A stretch of DNA of 39,255 nt, taken from the NCBI GenBank assembly GCA_021781515.1, contig JAJXWR010000015.1, positions 1-39,255 of the forward strand. Direction: 5' to 3'. This DNA comes from Pseudomonadota bacterium (lineage in GTDB: Bacteria; Pseudomonadota; Gammaproteobacteria; Pseudomonadales; Moraxellaceae). The notes under the pieces are model-generated. The model did not search any database. It was not told the origin of the DNA and saw only the letters and a list, made by a program, of their open reading frames with translations. Shown here in pieces: positions 15,215 through 23,611 of this stretch; the first letter of the stretch is position 1; each line of letters starts with the position of its first letter. A program made the translations under genes and the position numbers.

Positions 15215-15456
15215 GCGTTGTTCCCGAATAGCTGTTCAATGTCCTCACTTCCCATGCGGTCGAAATCATCCGGGACAGCAATTTCTCCAGTCAGGAATCC
15301 AAGGCGACGAGCCTGAGCATGCGTTGGTGCCTCTAGTGCCACGACCTTCACCAGTGGTTTACCTGCCTTGGCGATAATGAACGATTCTCCGCGTGCCGCT
15401 TGCTCTACAAGCCGGGAAAGGTGGGTTTTCGCCTCGTGGATATTAACGGTGTGCAT
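15211..15456 (-). CDS. Phd/YefM-family antitoxin
   Basis: The 81-residue protein has the Phd/YefM N-terminal DNA-binding and dimer region (TVNIHEAKTHLSRLVEQAARGESFIIAKAGKPLVKVVAL). Its acidic C-terminus (DDFDRMGSEDIEQLFG) should wrap and block the toxin. It precedes the toxin with a 4-base overlap, as usual for self-regulating pairs. GGGGG, six bases before the ATG, is the ribosome binding site. The dimer, with the toxin, would repress the promoter at 15488-15515, where a short dyad overlaps the -10 box. Confidence 0.93.
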   Translation of the reverse strand: MHTVNIHEAKTHLSRLVEQAARGESFIIAKAGKPLVKVVALEAPTHAQARRLGFLTGEIAVPDDFDRMGSEDIEQLFGNNA

Positions 15457-15474
15457 AACGCCCCCAAGAAATAA

Positions 15475-15490
15475 ACTAAACCAGATTAGT
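15475..15490. promoter_or_regulatory. Candidate antitoxin operator
   Basis: ACTAA (15475-15479) and TTAGT (15486-15490) form a perfect 5-bp dyad around 6 bases. It touches the -10 region of the predicted toxin-antitoxin promoter, where Phd/YefM operators are usually found. GACTA is also directly repeated next to it on the minus strand. Confidence 0.5.
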
Positions 15491-15515
15491 CTAGTCTTTT
15501 TTTTGTATAGGTCAA
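15488..15515 (-). promoter_or_regulatory. Promoter of the toxin-antitoxin pair
   Basis: On the minus strand TTGACC (15510-15515) and TAGACT (15488-15493) are 16 bases apart, with an A-tract in the spacer. They lie 32 bases upstream of the antitoxin ATG. Confidence 0.55.
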
Positions 15516-15606
15516 TGGCATGTGTGCGTAGAACAGGATAAACATTAACTCATTGTCACGTACACTTGTTTGACAAGGGCTTCCGAACTATTTACCGTGT
15601 AGCGGC

Positions 15607-18600
15607 TTAGCGGAATTGTTCATGCCAGTAAATGACCGGTGCCCGACCCGGATAGATCCCGAAGGTGGCAGAAGCGGCGGGAATGGTGCTGCCAAGTCCG
15701 GGGATCAGCCAGTTATAGGGGTAAAGGCGTAACCAGGCGGGTACTCCGGGTAACGAAACTTCAAGGGACCCGGTGCTGCCGGGTGCAGCGAGTGTGATAC
15801 TGCTTTGGCCACTGCTTAGTGTTGCTGTACTCGGGGCAATGTAGGAAGGAGTGGTGGCAGCAACGGTGATCGCTCCTTGGGGATTGCTGAGTTGCAGTAC
15901 GCCAAACTGCCCTGCCCCTTGTACTGGAGTCAGAGGAACCGCCGTGCAATTGTCCAGGGTGTTGGTGATAAAGCCGCTGGCACTGCCGAGGTTGGCATAG
16001 TATTGGGCGGTAACGGGCAGCGACAATGGCAATAATTCTGAACCATTGGCCGCACTCAGCCAGAGCCGACCGTAGCGTTCTTTCGTACTGCCGAGCAGTA
16101 CCGCATCATTGACGCCGCCACTGCTAGAAAAATTCAGGCCGGACAGACCAATACCATCGGTGTCCGTAGCCGCCAGACCTACATTGAAGGCATCAAAGGC
16201 CCCGTCGGGCTGGCTGAGGCTGTTAAGGGTAAGACCGGTGTCAAGTAGTGTGCTCTGGCCCGCAGTCCAGGTGTTTCCCGAGAGTGTTCCGAGTTGCAGC
16301 CGGCTGCTGAGTGGGGTAGTGGTGGTGGCAACATTGGCGGCCTTGAATAACATACCAGCAGCCTGGGCCCCGTTCACTGCCAGTTTGGCAAAAGCGCCGT
16401 AATAATTCTGGGTGGTGGTATTGGCAAGGTTTTGTGCCTGCAGTTGCCATTGCAGGTTCATTGGTTGTCCCATGTAGGTGAAACCAGTGCTACCGGAGCC
16501 GCAGGCTGGTGTGAGCAGTGTACTGGCAGGGAGCAGGCTCAGGTGATCGGGGACAAAACGGCCTACATACGGTGCCAGGCCAGTGACCGAATTAGTACCG
16601 CCCAGATAATTGGTGAGTTGTGCCTGTATGTTGATAATGCCCACTTCGCTATAGGTGGCCGACACACTGGCCTGGCCACCGGTGAAATTACTCAGGCTCA
16701 GGGGTGACAGTGTCCCCAGATTGCCGGGATTAGGCAGAATCTGCACCGGGGCCAGGGCGACGCTGGCATTGAAGTGTGTCGCCAGGTTATCCCCGAGCAG
16801 ATTGGCACCGGCATCGGGAATGCCGTCGTTATTCAGATCCTGGGCAGCATTCCAGAGGACCGCCTGTACCGTCATGGCAAAGGGGTTGCCTGCCTTGACA
16901 AACCAGGGGTAGTCATTGGCATTGTCGGCATAGGATAACGCTGAATTGTTCAGGCCATGCGTCAGGCGGTCATTGGCAAAATCAATGGCAAATCCAAAAG
17001 GACGGGCCACAAACACCGGGGAGGCTCCACTGATCGGGTTGGCCGCACCGCTCAGTCCCTGGGCAAAGCCACTGCTGCTGTCCTGTAAATTCAGTGTCCA
17101 TTGTCCGACATCTGTTGTGGATAGAGGAAACTGCGCAGTACCGGCACTGAAGCTGAGACTAAGGTTGTTGCTGCCTGGCAGGTTATTCGGCAGGCTCTGT
17201 CCGTTGATCGACGGGGCGGCTCCGCCCGGATCAGCACTGCCTCGGGTAATCCAGGATTGCAGGGCATAGCTGCCGTTGTATTGCGTAGCAATAGCGCACT
17301 GGTTTCCGGTGCTCGGATTGCGCGTCCAGAGTTGCGCCTGCAGTTGCTGCGGTCGGCCTGCCACGATGTTGTTTCCCAGCGCATCAATACTGCTGATTAA
17401 GAAGGCGTTGTCCTTAAAACTCAACGGGAGGCTGTTGCCACTGAGGCCACTGCCCACGGCACTAATCTGTAGGGTGTCGGCATGGACGTCCATTAATTGC
17501 AAGGTCACTGTCCCTTGATCGGCAGAGACAAAAGTATAGCTGGCTTGCCCTGAATCCGGAGCACCGGCGGTAAACAGTCCCTGACCGGTTCCCAACGACC
17601 AGGTGCCATGAGCACTACTGGTACTGATGGAAATGCTGCCGGTGAAGGTATTGACCGGGTGGCCGCTGGCATCCACAGCGGTAATCTGTACACTGTCGGG
17701 GCTACAGGTGCTGGCCGGGGTGCTGGCACTGAGGCTCAGGGCTGCCGCTTGCGAGGTCGCGCAATAATACAGGTTACTGGCCGGGATGATCTGGGCACCG
17801 GTGCTGGCGGAATTCCAGCCCAGTTGCATGACCGATTGCCCAGGACCCTGAAAATACTGGACGTGAACCGGGTAATACTGGTTTTTCCGCAGATGTATCG
17901 TGCTGGAGTTGGCGGTGGTTGCTGACTGCAATTGCCACATGTTGATCAGCGTATTGCCACTGAGCTGCAGCGTGCTGCCATCGTCACTGGTTTCACTGAA
18001 CGTGTAGTCATCTGTTTTTTTAGGGACGACATAGCCGTCCCACTCGGTGGAAAAATTGGTAGAAGGAATGCCAGAGGCAGGCCAGTTGGCTGACAGTGCC
18101 GGAAAATTCAGCGTTGCATCGACCCGGTCGACTTCTTTGCCGGTGAAAAAGGCATTGGCCTGGCCGTTCTGATCAAAATAACGCCCCAATAATCCCGGCA
18201 ATAATTGCGTTCCGTTCTGTGGTGTCAGCGTCGCCACACTGCCGGTGGCGATGGCATAACCGGCGGTATCGGCGACATTGGTGACTGTAATTCTATAGGT
18301 CGTTCCTGGTACCAGTGCCGGACTGGTTTGCAGCAAGACGCTATCGGGATTGACCGGATTGATCTGGGCACGCACGACTCTGGGATTGTTGCCGCCATTG
18401 ATCTGGTAATTGCCGGTGACAGTGGCCGTTGTGGTATTCACGGGCTCAGAAAAATCCAGTTCGATCTGGTTGAGCAGGCCACAGCTTTGCGAAACACCAT
18501 TGAGCAGCAGCGGTTGACCGGAAAACAGATTGGCCTGGGGAATGGTGGTCATCGCAAAGGCATTGGGGTCGGGCGAAAACAAGGGAAACCAGTAATTAAA

Positions 18601-19146
18601 GTCTGAGGCACCATAATATTCCCAGGACAACTGTGCAATGGCTTGTCCTGTGTTCTGGAAATAATTGACCATGATGGGGGTGTACCCCTGATACAGATAG
18701 GTCGGATAGCCATAGTTATACCAGACACTGTTGTCTAGTGTGTTACTGTGCAGAGTCCAGTCGTCGATCTGCACGCTGTTAGAAACCCAGACGGCGATCC
18801 CATCATCACTTTGGGTCTGAAACGTATAAAATCCATCGTAGGGCACGTAGAGGTAGCCGGACCAGATGACGCCCATGAGAGACTGCTGTACCGAGGGGGC
18901 GGCAGGGACGCTACTCCAGTTAAAATTGATGACCGGATCAATGCGGGACATGGCGAGCGTACCGTGTGAGGGAAAACTCGGGTCGTTTAAGGGGTCAAAG
19001 CTGTAATTGTAGTACTGACCATACAGTCCGTCCCCGGTGACCTGTGGGGGATTCAGCACGGGTGGGTTGGCCAGTGCGGGGGAACTCAGGCTGATTCCCA
19101 GCATCAGCAGTCCGTAGGACAGCGGGTGTGGCCGCTTCAGATCCAT
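15607..19146 (-). CDS. mshQ: MshQ-like large surface protein with two PA14 domains and DUF6701
   Basis: This 1179-residue secreted protein is the last gene of the MSHA cluster. After a signal peptide (cut near ALA, residue 27) comes a PA14 domain (about 35-200; GLYGQYYNYSF, then GYLYVPYDGFYTFQTQSDDG). Next is a Big-type immunoglobulin-like segment (about 225-305), then a second PA14 domain (about 315-470; GLLGRYFDQNGQ, GYVVPKKTDDYTFSETSDDGS). Further Ig-like sequence precedes a DUF6701 C-terminal half. That half starts near RPFGFAIDF and ends with ATFGIYPGRAPVIYWHE, as in MshQ. PA14 domains bind carbohydrates in several adhesins, so a pilus-associated adhesin is likely, though binding is not shown here. 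GGGAGC lies before the ATG, and the start overlaps mshP. Confidence 0.88.
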   Translation of the reverse strand: MDLKRPHPLSYGLLMLGISLSSPALANPPVLNPPQVTGDGLYGQYYNYSFDPLNDPSFPSHGTLAMSRIDPVINFNWSSVPAAPSVQQSLMGVIWSGYLYVPYDGFYTFQTQSDDGIAVWVSNSVQIDDWTLHSNTLDNSVWYNYGYPTYLYQGYTPIMVNYFQNTGQAIAQLSWEYYGASDFNYWFPLFSPDPNAFAMTTIPQANLFSGQPLLLNGVSQSCGLLNQIELDFSEPVNTTTATVTGNYQINGGNNPRVVRAQINPVNPDSVLLQTSPALVPGTTYRITVTNVADTAGYAIATGSVATLTPQNGTQLLPGLLGRYFDQNGQANAFFTGKEVDRVDATLNFPALSANWPASGIPSTNFSTEWDGYVVPKKTDDYTFSETSDDGSTLQLSGNTLINMWQLQSATTANSSTIHLRKNQYYPVHVQYFQGPGQSVMQLGWNSASTGAQIIPASNLYYCATSQAAALSLSASTPASTCSPDSVQITAVDASGHPVNTFTGSISISTSSAHGTWSLGTGQGLFTAGAPDSGQASYTFVSADQGTVTLQLMDVHADTLQISAVGSGLSGNSLPLSFKDNAFLISSIDALGNNIVAGRPQQLQAQLWTRNPSTGNQCAIATQYNGSYALQSWITRGSADPGGAAPSINGQSLPNNLPGSNNLSLSFSAGTAQFPLSTTDVGQWTLNLQDSSSGFAQGLSGAANPISGASPVFVARPFGFAIDFANDRLTHGLNNSALSYADNANDYPWFVKAGNPFAMTVQAVLWNAAQDLNNDGIPDAGANLLGDNLATHFNASVALAPVQILPNPGNLGTLSPLSLSNFTGGQASVSATYSEVGIINIQAQLTNYLGGTNSVTGLAPYVGRFVPDHLSLLPASTLLTPACGSGSTGFTYMGQPMNLQWQLQAQNLANTTTQNYYGAFAKLAVNGAQAAGMLFKAANVATTTTPLSSRLQLGTLSGNTWTAGQSTLLDTGLTLNSLSQPDGAFDAFNVGLAATDTDGIGLSGLNFSSSGGVNDAVLLGSTKERYGRLWLSAANGSELLPLSLPVTAQYYANLGSASGFITNTLDNCTAVPLTPVQGAGQFGVLQLSNPQGAITVAATTPSYIAPSTATLSSGQSSITLAAPGSTGSLEVSLPGVPAWLRLYPYNWLIPGLGSTIPAASATFGIYPGRAPVIYWHEQFR

Positions 19147-19547
19147 AGTTCGCTCCCGACCTGCCGACTGACCATGCCAGGCTGTCCTACACTGCCCATA
19201 GAGGCACGGGCTGTCAGTACGTACCAGGTATGGTTCGTCCCGGCCTCGTTAATCGGCGTATAGGCAAGGCAACTGATGGTTACCGAAAATCCAGTGAGCG
19301 AACCATCAGTCAGGTTTAAGGTGGTATTAACGCAGGCATTGGATTGTTGTGTTTTATAAATGGCGTAGTCGAGCCCCGATTGCGCTGCGGCCAGCGCCCG
19401 AGCGCGTAATAAGGTATTGCTGCTGGTCTGACTGCCGATGGTCAGCCACTGCATCAATAACAGCACGGTGCCGGACACCACGACAATAATGAACACCGCC
19501 AGTACCAGTGTCACGCCGCTTTGTGCCCTAGATGCCATTGGGGACAT
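19137..19547 (-). CDS. mshP: MshP-like minor pilin-related protein
   Basis: The 136-residue protein has one N-terminal hydrophobic helix, GVTLVLAVFIIVVVSGTVLLLM, after the short leader MSPMASRAQSG. It looks prepilin-like but lacks Glu at position 5 of the mature form, as is usual for MshP/PilX-type proteins. The rest is a soluble domain with two cysteines (NACVNTT and ISCLAY) that may form a disulfide. GGAG lies 8 bases before the ATG. It overlaps mshO by 20 bases and mshQ by 10, so it is certainly part of the operon. Assignment is by position and general form, since overall similarity is hard to judge by eye. Confidence 0.82.
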   Translation of the reverse strand: MSPMASRAQSGVTLVLAVFIIVVVSGTVLLLMQWLTIGSQTSSNTLLRARALAAAQSGLDYAIYKTQQSNACVNTTLNLTDGSLTGFSVTISCLAYTPINEAGTNHTWYVLTARASMGSVGQPGMVSRQVGSELWI

Positions 19548-20331
19548 TGGCCTGCTCCATCAGGGTAAGGGATTCATTGTTGGCATTCAGTTGCAGTTGA
19601 ACGCTAAGCAGGCCGGCACGGCTGCTGGTACCGGCGATATAACTGAACTGGCAACTGAGCAATTGGGTGCCGACCAGACTGGCACGTGCCCCTGCGGGGG
19701 GGCTGGCAACGACCGACTGTATGGGATATTGGTCATAGCGCCAGAGTTGTCCGTTCAGGCAGGCATAGGTAATCGGTGTATCCACCAGATAGAAGCGTTG
19801 CATTGGCGAAGGAAAGGGAAACTGGTGTGGCACCGACAGGCTGAGCAGGCTTTCCGGGCTGGAAGCGGTCGCTGTGACGACGGTACTGACCGGGGTAATG
19901 ACCGGGTCTCCGGCATAAGCGTCTGCACCGGGCTGGCCGGTATTATAGATGACCAGTTGCGTACCCGCCGGTGGTTGCGCCAGGGGGCCGTCCACCTGAA
20001 AACTGCTGACGGCGGTACTGAAATCCAGAATCTGCGAACCGCCGAGCGACGATGGCACGGTTCGGTAGCGTCCGGCATTTTGCACATGCAGCATTTCCAC
20101 CGCCGTTCCCGCCGCATTGACTCGCAGACTGTTGGGCAAGGCGGCATGTGCATCCCGCAGCAGTAAAAAAAAATCAGCATCGGCCTGACTCACCAGCTGA
20201 CTGCGGTTCTGGGTGGCTATATAGGCACGAAAGGGTTGGGCGGCCAGGGGAGCGACCACCGCAATGACAATACCGACCAGTACCAGAGTAATGACCAGTT
20301 CGATCAGGGTAAATCCATACAGACGCCGCAT
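19528..20331 (-). CDS. mshO: MshO-like minor pseudopilin
   Basis: This 267-residue prepilin carries a perfect type IV processing site, MRRLYG^FTLIELVITLVLVG, with Glu5 of the mature protein. Its length and position between mshD and mshP match MshO. The mature domain is large for a minor pilin and holds a cysteine pair in AYTCLN-like (TYACLN) and SCQFSY. Minor pilins prime assembly or decorate the pilus tip. Its start abuts the mshD stop at 20331. Confidence 0.88.
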   Translation of the reverse strand: MRRLYGFTLIELVITLVLVGIVIAVVAPLAAQPFRAYIATQNRSQLVSQADADFFLLLRDAHAALPNSLRVNAAGTAVEMLHVQNAGRYRTVPSSLGGSQILDFSTAVSSFQVDGPLAQPPAGTQLVIYNTGQPGADAYAGDPVITPVSTVVTATASSPESLLSLSVPHQFPFPSPMQRFYLVDTPITYACLNGQLWRYDQYPIQSVVASPPAGARASLVGTQLLSCQFSYIAGTSSRAGLLSVQLQLNANNESLTLMEQANVPNGI

Positions 20332-20816
20332 CAGTATCTCGTTCGCAGACCAGTCAGTACATAATTCTGGCCGGTGGGCACATACGTCACCTGGATGTCA
20401 ATACGCAGGACATCCGTTGCTGTAATCCCCTGCCAGGCCGAAGTCGGGTTATACACCGCTACCGTGATAGTATAGTTGCCGAGCCCGGCAATCGCCTGTC
20501 CTTGCTGATCGTGTGCTCCAATATCAACCAGTCCATTGTAATCACATATATTATTCATTTGCGGCCGCGATTCAACCGGGCCACTGCATGCCGGAGCGTT
20601 CGCTGCCAGCGAGGGGTCGACAAAGGCTTTGCTGGATATTTCTTCCAGATAGGCACTGGCAATGGCCGTGGCCTGCTCATCAATCAACGGATCCGAGGAA
20701 TGGCCAGCGACCAGACCAAGCGCCGTGTACAGTGCCACCGCCGCCACGGCGAGAATGACAATGCTGATCACCAGTTCGATCAGCGTCAGCCCGCGTTCGC
20801 CGGATTCACTGCACAT
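20331..20816 (-). CDS. mshD: MshD-like minor prepilin
   Basis: The protein is about 161 residues with a processing site ESGERG^LTLIELVISIVILAV, where Glu5 is kept and the usual +1 Phe is Leu. Two cysteines (APACSG and NNICDY) are close enough to form a loop. The start is uncertain: a GTG at 20822 is in frame, but the ATG at 20816 is used here. Both overlap the end of mshC. No clear ribosome binding site is seen, so it probably depends on coupling with mshC. Confidence 0.86.
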   Translation of the reverse strand: MCSESGERGLTLIELVISIVILAVAAVALYTALGLVAGHSSDPLIDEQATAIASAYLEEISSKAFVDPSLAANAPACSGPVESRPQMNNICDYNGLVDIGAHDQQGQAIAGLGNYTITVAVYNPTSAWQGITATDVLRIDIQVTYVPTGQNYVLTGLRTRY

Positions 20817-21303
20817 AACCACTTAAACCATAAAGCGTAAACGTCCGGTTCACCGTTGTGCCAGTAACAGTGAGTGTCAGCGACACCGATGCAGGGCTAT
20901 TCCAGGCCGGCGCATGTATTGTTCCGTCTGGAGCAAACACCAGGGGACCGGGATTACCAGACAAGGTCAGTCCTGCGGGTGCTGTTGCAGCGTACACCGT
21001 ACTATTGTCAAAAGGACTGAGCAACCCTGTCGTCAATGCCGGTGGTGGTGCAGCAGTCAGGCAATTGCTGTCGGTACTCAGGCTATAGCGATTACTGGCC
21101 AGGGTCATCTGCACATCACAGCCACTGGTGATAGCGGCTTCAGGGGCATAGCGCAAGGCATTGAGTACGCCTTGCGCAAACTGATCCTCACTAAATGCGT
21201 TATTGGAAAAAAACCGCGGTCCGACTACCGCTGCGATGATACCAATTAACACCAGCGTGATAATCAGCTCAACCAGCGTAAAGCCAGACGCTGCAAGACG
21301 CAC
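20806..21303 (-). CDS. mshC: MshC-like minor prepilin
   Basis: This 165-residue prepilin has a processing site RLAASG^FTLVELIITLVLIGII with Glu5. The mature domain carries cysteines in TSGCDVQM and DSNCLTA, and its middle reads FAQGVLNALRYAPEAAITSGC, which resembles MshC. It starts 33 bases after mshA stops, with a hairpin between them. It is one of the minor pilins that follow the major pilin in all MSHA clusters. Confidence 0.87.
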   Translation of the reverse strand: MRLAASGFTLVELIITLVLIGIIAAVVGPRFFSNNAFSEDQFAQGVLNALRYAPEAAITSGCDVQMTLASNRYSLSTDSNCLTAAPPPALTTGLLSPFDNSTVYAATAPAGLTLSGNPGPLVFAPDGTIHAPAWNSPASVSLTLTVTGTTVNRTFTLYGLSGYVQ

Positions 21304-21309
21304 TGTTGC

Positions 21310-21333
21310 GATCCTTCTGCATGGCAGAAGATC
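21310..21333 (-). other. Hairpin between the major pilin and minor pilin genes
   Basis: Directly after the mshA stop codon, CTTCTGC (21314-21320) and GCAGAAG (21324-21330) form a perfect 7-bp stem with a 3-base loop. GAT and ATC extend it past one bulged base. There is no T-run. Such hairpins can block 3' exonucleases or partly stop polymerase, leaving more mRNA for the abundant pilin than for later genes. Confidence 0.65.
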
Positions 21334-21336
21334 TGC

Positions 21337-21792
21337 TTAGCATCCTGCTGCGGTTTGCAACGGTAGGGGGGCAGGGGTAAGTGCACCAGGTGTAGTGGCT
21401 GTAGGTACTGTATAGTTAAAACTGCAAGTAGTTGTATTTGTTGCATTTAATGGATAGATCGACCCGGCGGTATTGTAGTTGGCTGTACTGATGTTGGCTG
21501 CAGCAGCTAGATCGCCCAAGGTTTGTGGATAACCATAGACTACATTGACGGTGACTCCCTCAATGGTGAGGGCGGCGGATGTTGCTCCAGTCCCTTGAGC
21601 TAACGCTACAGACTGACTGTGCACAATTTCTAACGCCGACTGAGCGGCTCCATAGGCCCCTTGCAAAGACGCATAACGGGCTTCTGAGCTCAAGTCTGCG
21701 AACTTTGGCAGCGCCACTGCCGCCAGGATACCTAAGATGACAATCACCATCACCAGTTCGATGAGAGTGAAACCGCTTTGTTGAGTACGCAT
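21337..21792 (-). CDS. mshA: MSHA major pilin
   Basis: The 151-residue type IV pilin has a short leader, MRTQQSG, and the mature start FTLIELVMVIVILGILAAVALPKFADLSSEAR. This carries Glu5 and the conserved N-terminal helix, including the LPKFADLSSEA region typical of MshA. Near the C-terminus a cysteine pair, TTTCSFNY and the final TAAGC, fits the D-region disulfide. An open frame continues 55 residues upstream, but only the ATG at 21792 gives a normal leader, and GGAG lies 10 bases before it. The position (after mshF, before mshC) agrees. This should be the most abundant product of the operon. Confidence 0.94.
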   Translation of the reverse strand: MRTQQSGFTLIELVMVIVILGILAAVALPKFADLSSEARYASLQGAYGAAQSALEIVHSQSVALAQGTGATSAALTIEGVTVNVVYGYPQTLGDLAAAANISTANYNTAGSIYPLNATNTTTCSFNYTVPTATTPGALTPAPLPLQTAAGC

Positions 21793-21826
21793 GGACTGAC
21801 TCCTGCCTGATAGGGGCGTTGAGTGG

Positions 21827-22372
21827 CTAATGAATGATAATTTCCAGATGATTACTGCCCACCTGATACAGTAAGAGGCGAGTGTGGGTATCGCTATCAA
21901 CTCCCTGATAACGGTACACACATACCCTGGAGGCCGGATGCTCCACCACCACGCCATCCATCACACCATCGTCAGTTCCGCTACTCAGCCGGAGGACTGT
22001 TGTGGCATCCAGACCCGCATCTGAACCTGCACTCCGGCGGGTTTCTGTCATGATGCCCTGCCAGAGTCCGCGGCAGGTTGCCAATCCTTGTGCAGCAGGG
22101 GCATATTCGCTGCCATCAGGCCAGCCATTTTCGTTGAAATGAAGCTGTCCGATGTATTCCTGTGGGTGTAACTCCCATCTGATATGCAGTATAGACAGGT
22201 TTTGCTGAAATGTCTCGCCCGCCAGTCGAATTTGTGTATCGCGAATTGTTGCCAGGAAATGGCCTAAGGGCGGCAGCATTCCCAGCAGCAATAGGGCGAT
22301 GAGACCGATGACCAGAATGTTTTCCAGGACGGTACTGCCCTGTTGAGGGCAGTGGGGGGAGGGAGAGCGCAT
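21827..22372 (-). CDS. MshF/MshB-like atypical minor prepilin
   Basis: This 181-residue protein has a prepilin-like N-terminus, CPQQG^STVLENILVIGLIALLLLGML. It has the Gly-1 residue and Glu at mature position 5, but Ser at +1 instead of Phe or Met and no FTLIE box. By position, between mshG and mshA, it takes the place of mshF and mshB, which are two genes in Vibrio. Length and the single hydrophobic helix fit MshF better. The mature part is acidic with the motif VCVYRYQG. The ATG is 6 bases after the mshG stop. I am sure it is a minor pilin-like protein, but not which one. Confidence 0.75.
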   Translation of the reverse strand: MRSPSPHCPQQGSTVLENILVIGLIALLLLGMLPPLGHFLATIRDTQIRLAGETFQQNLSILHIRWELHPQEYIGQLHFNENGWPDGSEYAPAAQGLATCRGLWQGIMTETRRSAGSDAGLDATTVLRLSSGTDDGVMDGVVVEHPASRVCVYRYQGVDSDTHTRLLLYQVGSNHLEIIIH

Positions 22373-22378
22373 CAGCAG

Positions 22379-23605
22379 TCAGTGGTGTAGCATGACATTG
22401 CCCAGATTCCACAGGGGCAGGAAAACACCGAGCGCCAGGACCAGGACAATGCCGCCGACGGCCAGTAACAGCAGGGGTTCGATACGGTCGGTGAGTTGTT
22501 TCAGGTCGTAGTCCACTTCTTCGTCGTAGAAGTTCGACACCTCGTTGAGCATTTCTTCCAGGGTACCGGATTCTTCACCCACCAGCAGCATTTGCAGCAC
22601 CAGTGGCGAGAACATGCCGGTGGAAGTGGCGGTGCGGGAGATGCTGTCGCCACGTTCGATCTGCTCGGCCATGCTGCGAATGGCGGTGCCGATGTATTCG
22701 TTATTCACCGCTTTTGAGATGACCTGCAGGCTCTGGATGACCGGGACACCTGATTTCAGCATCATGGCCAGGGAGCGGGAAAAGCGGCTGAGCATAATAC
22801 GTTCGAAGATAGAACCGATCAATGGAATGCGTAGTTTGAAACGGTCCCATTGATAGTGGCCGATGGGCGTCGCAATATAGCGGCGCAGGAGGATAAATGC
22901 CGCAATCAGTAGCAAAGCGAGGATCCAGCCCTGGTGAATCATGAAGTTGGAACTGGCGATGAGAATGCGCGTGGGTAAAGGCAATTGAGCGTGCATTTTG
23001 GCAAAGACACTGGCAAAGGCCGGGATAACAAAGAAGTTAATGATACCGATGGCGATGGTTAAGGCGATGACAACGAATGACGGGTAACGGGTGGCCTGCT
23101 GAATGCGTTTTCTGGTTTCCCTTTCTCTGTCCAGATGCCGGGACAGTTCGATAAACACCTCTTCCAGGCGTCCGGTATTTTCTCCGACCCGAACCATATT
23201 AACAAACAGTGGACTGAAGGTTTTAGGGTGTTGTCCGAGTGCCTGCGTCAGGTTCTGTCCAGACTGTAAGGACTGGACGGCGTCTTTCAGGTGTTGCCGC
23301 AGACTCACGGAGTTGCTGGAGGTGGACAGGGTGGACAAGGCACGGATGATCGGAACGCCCGCTTTGGTCAGCGCATACATCTGTCGGCAAAACAAAATAA
23401 GATCTTCGGTACTGGGGGGGTGTTGATTGAAACGTCGGTTGATTTCTGCCAGCAAGTCGCTGCCCTGAGCGTCTTCACGGATCAGTAACGGGGTAATTTT
23501 ACGTTCAGTGAGGGCGCGGGCGATGGCGTTGGGGTGCGGAGCTTCCATGCTGCCATGGACTTTAGCACCGTGCACATCTCTGCCTTCATAACGGTAAGTA
23601 GGCAT
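22379..23605 (-). CDS. mshG: MSHA inner-membrane platform protein MshG (GspF/PilC family)
   Basis: The 408-residue protein has two copies of the T2SF domain (about 75-195 and 275-400). Membrane helices lie near residues 170-195, 220-240 and 380-400. Typical lines are FCRQMYALTKAGVPIIRAL, NMVRVGENTGRLEEVF, FSRSLAMMLKSGVPVIQSL and QMLLVGEESGTLEEML. It anchors the assembly ATPase at the inner membrane and takes pilin subunits into the fibre. It starts 6 bases after the mshE stop. Confidence 0.95.
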   Translation of the reverse strand: MPTYRYEGRDVHGAKVHGSMEAPHPNAIARALTERKITPLLIREDAQGSDLLAEINRRFNQHPPSTEDLILFCRQMYALTKAGVPIIRALSTLSTSSNSVSLRQHLKDAVQSLQSGQNLTQALGQHPKTFSPLFVNMVRVGENTGRLEEVFIELSRHLDRERETRKRIQQATRYPSFVVIALTIAIGIINFFVIPAFASVFAKMHAQLPLPTRILIASSNFMIHQGWILALLLIAAFILLRRYIATPIGHYQWDRFKLRIPLIGSIFERIMLSRFSRSLAMMLKSGVPVIQSLQVISKAVNNEYIGTAIRSMAEQIERGDSISRTATSTGMFSPLVLQMLLVGEESGTLEEMLNEVSNFYDEEVDYDLKQLTDRIEPLLLLAVGGIVLVLALGVFLPLWNLGNVMLHH

Positions 23606-23611
23606 CAGGCA

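Noticed and set aside
19438-20166. A 242-codon plus-strand frame opposite mshO and mshP
   Set aside because: The minus strand has well-supported pilin genes with processing sites, while the plus-strand product has no domain and no ribosome binding site.
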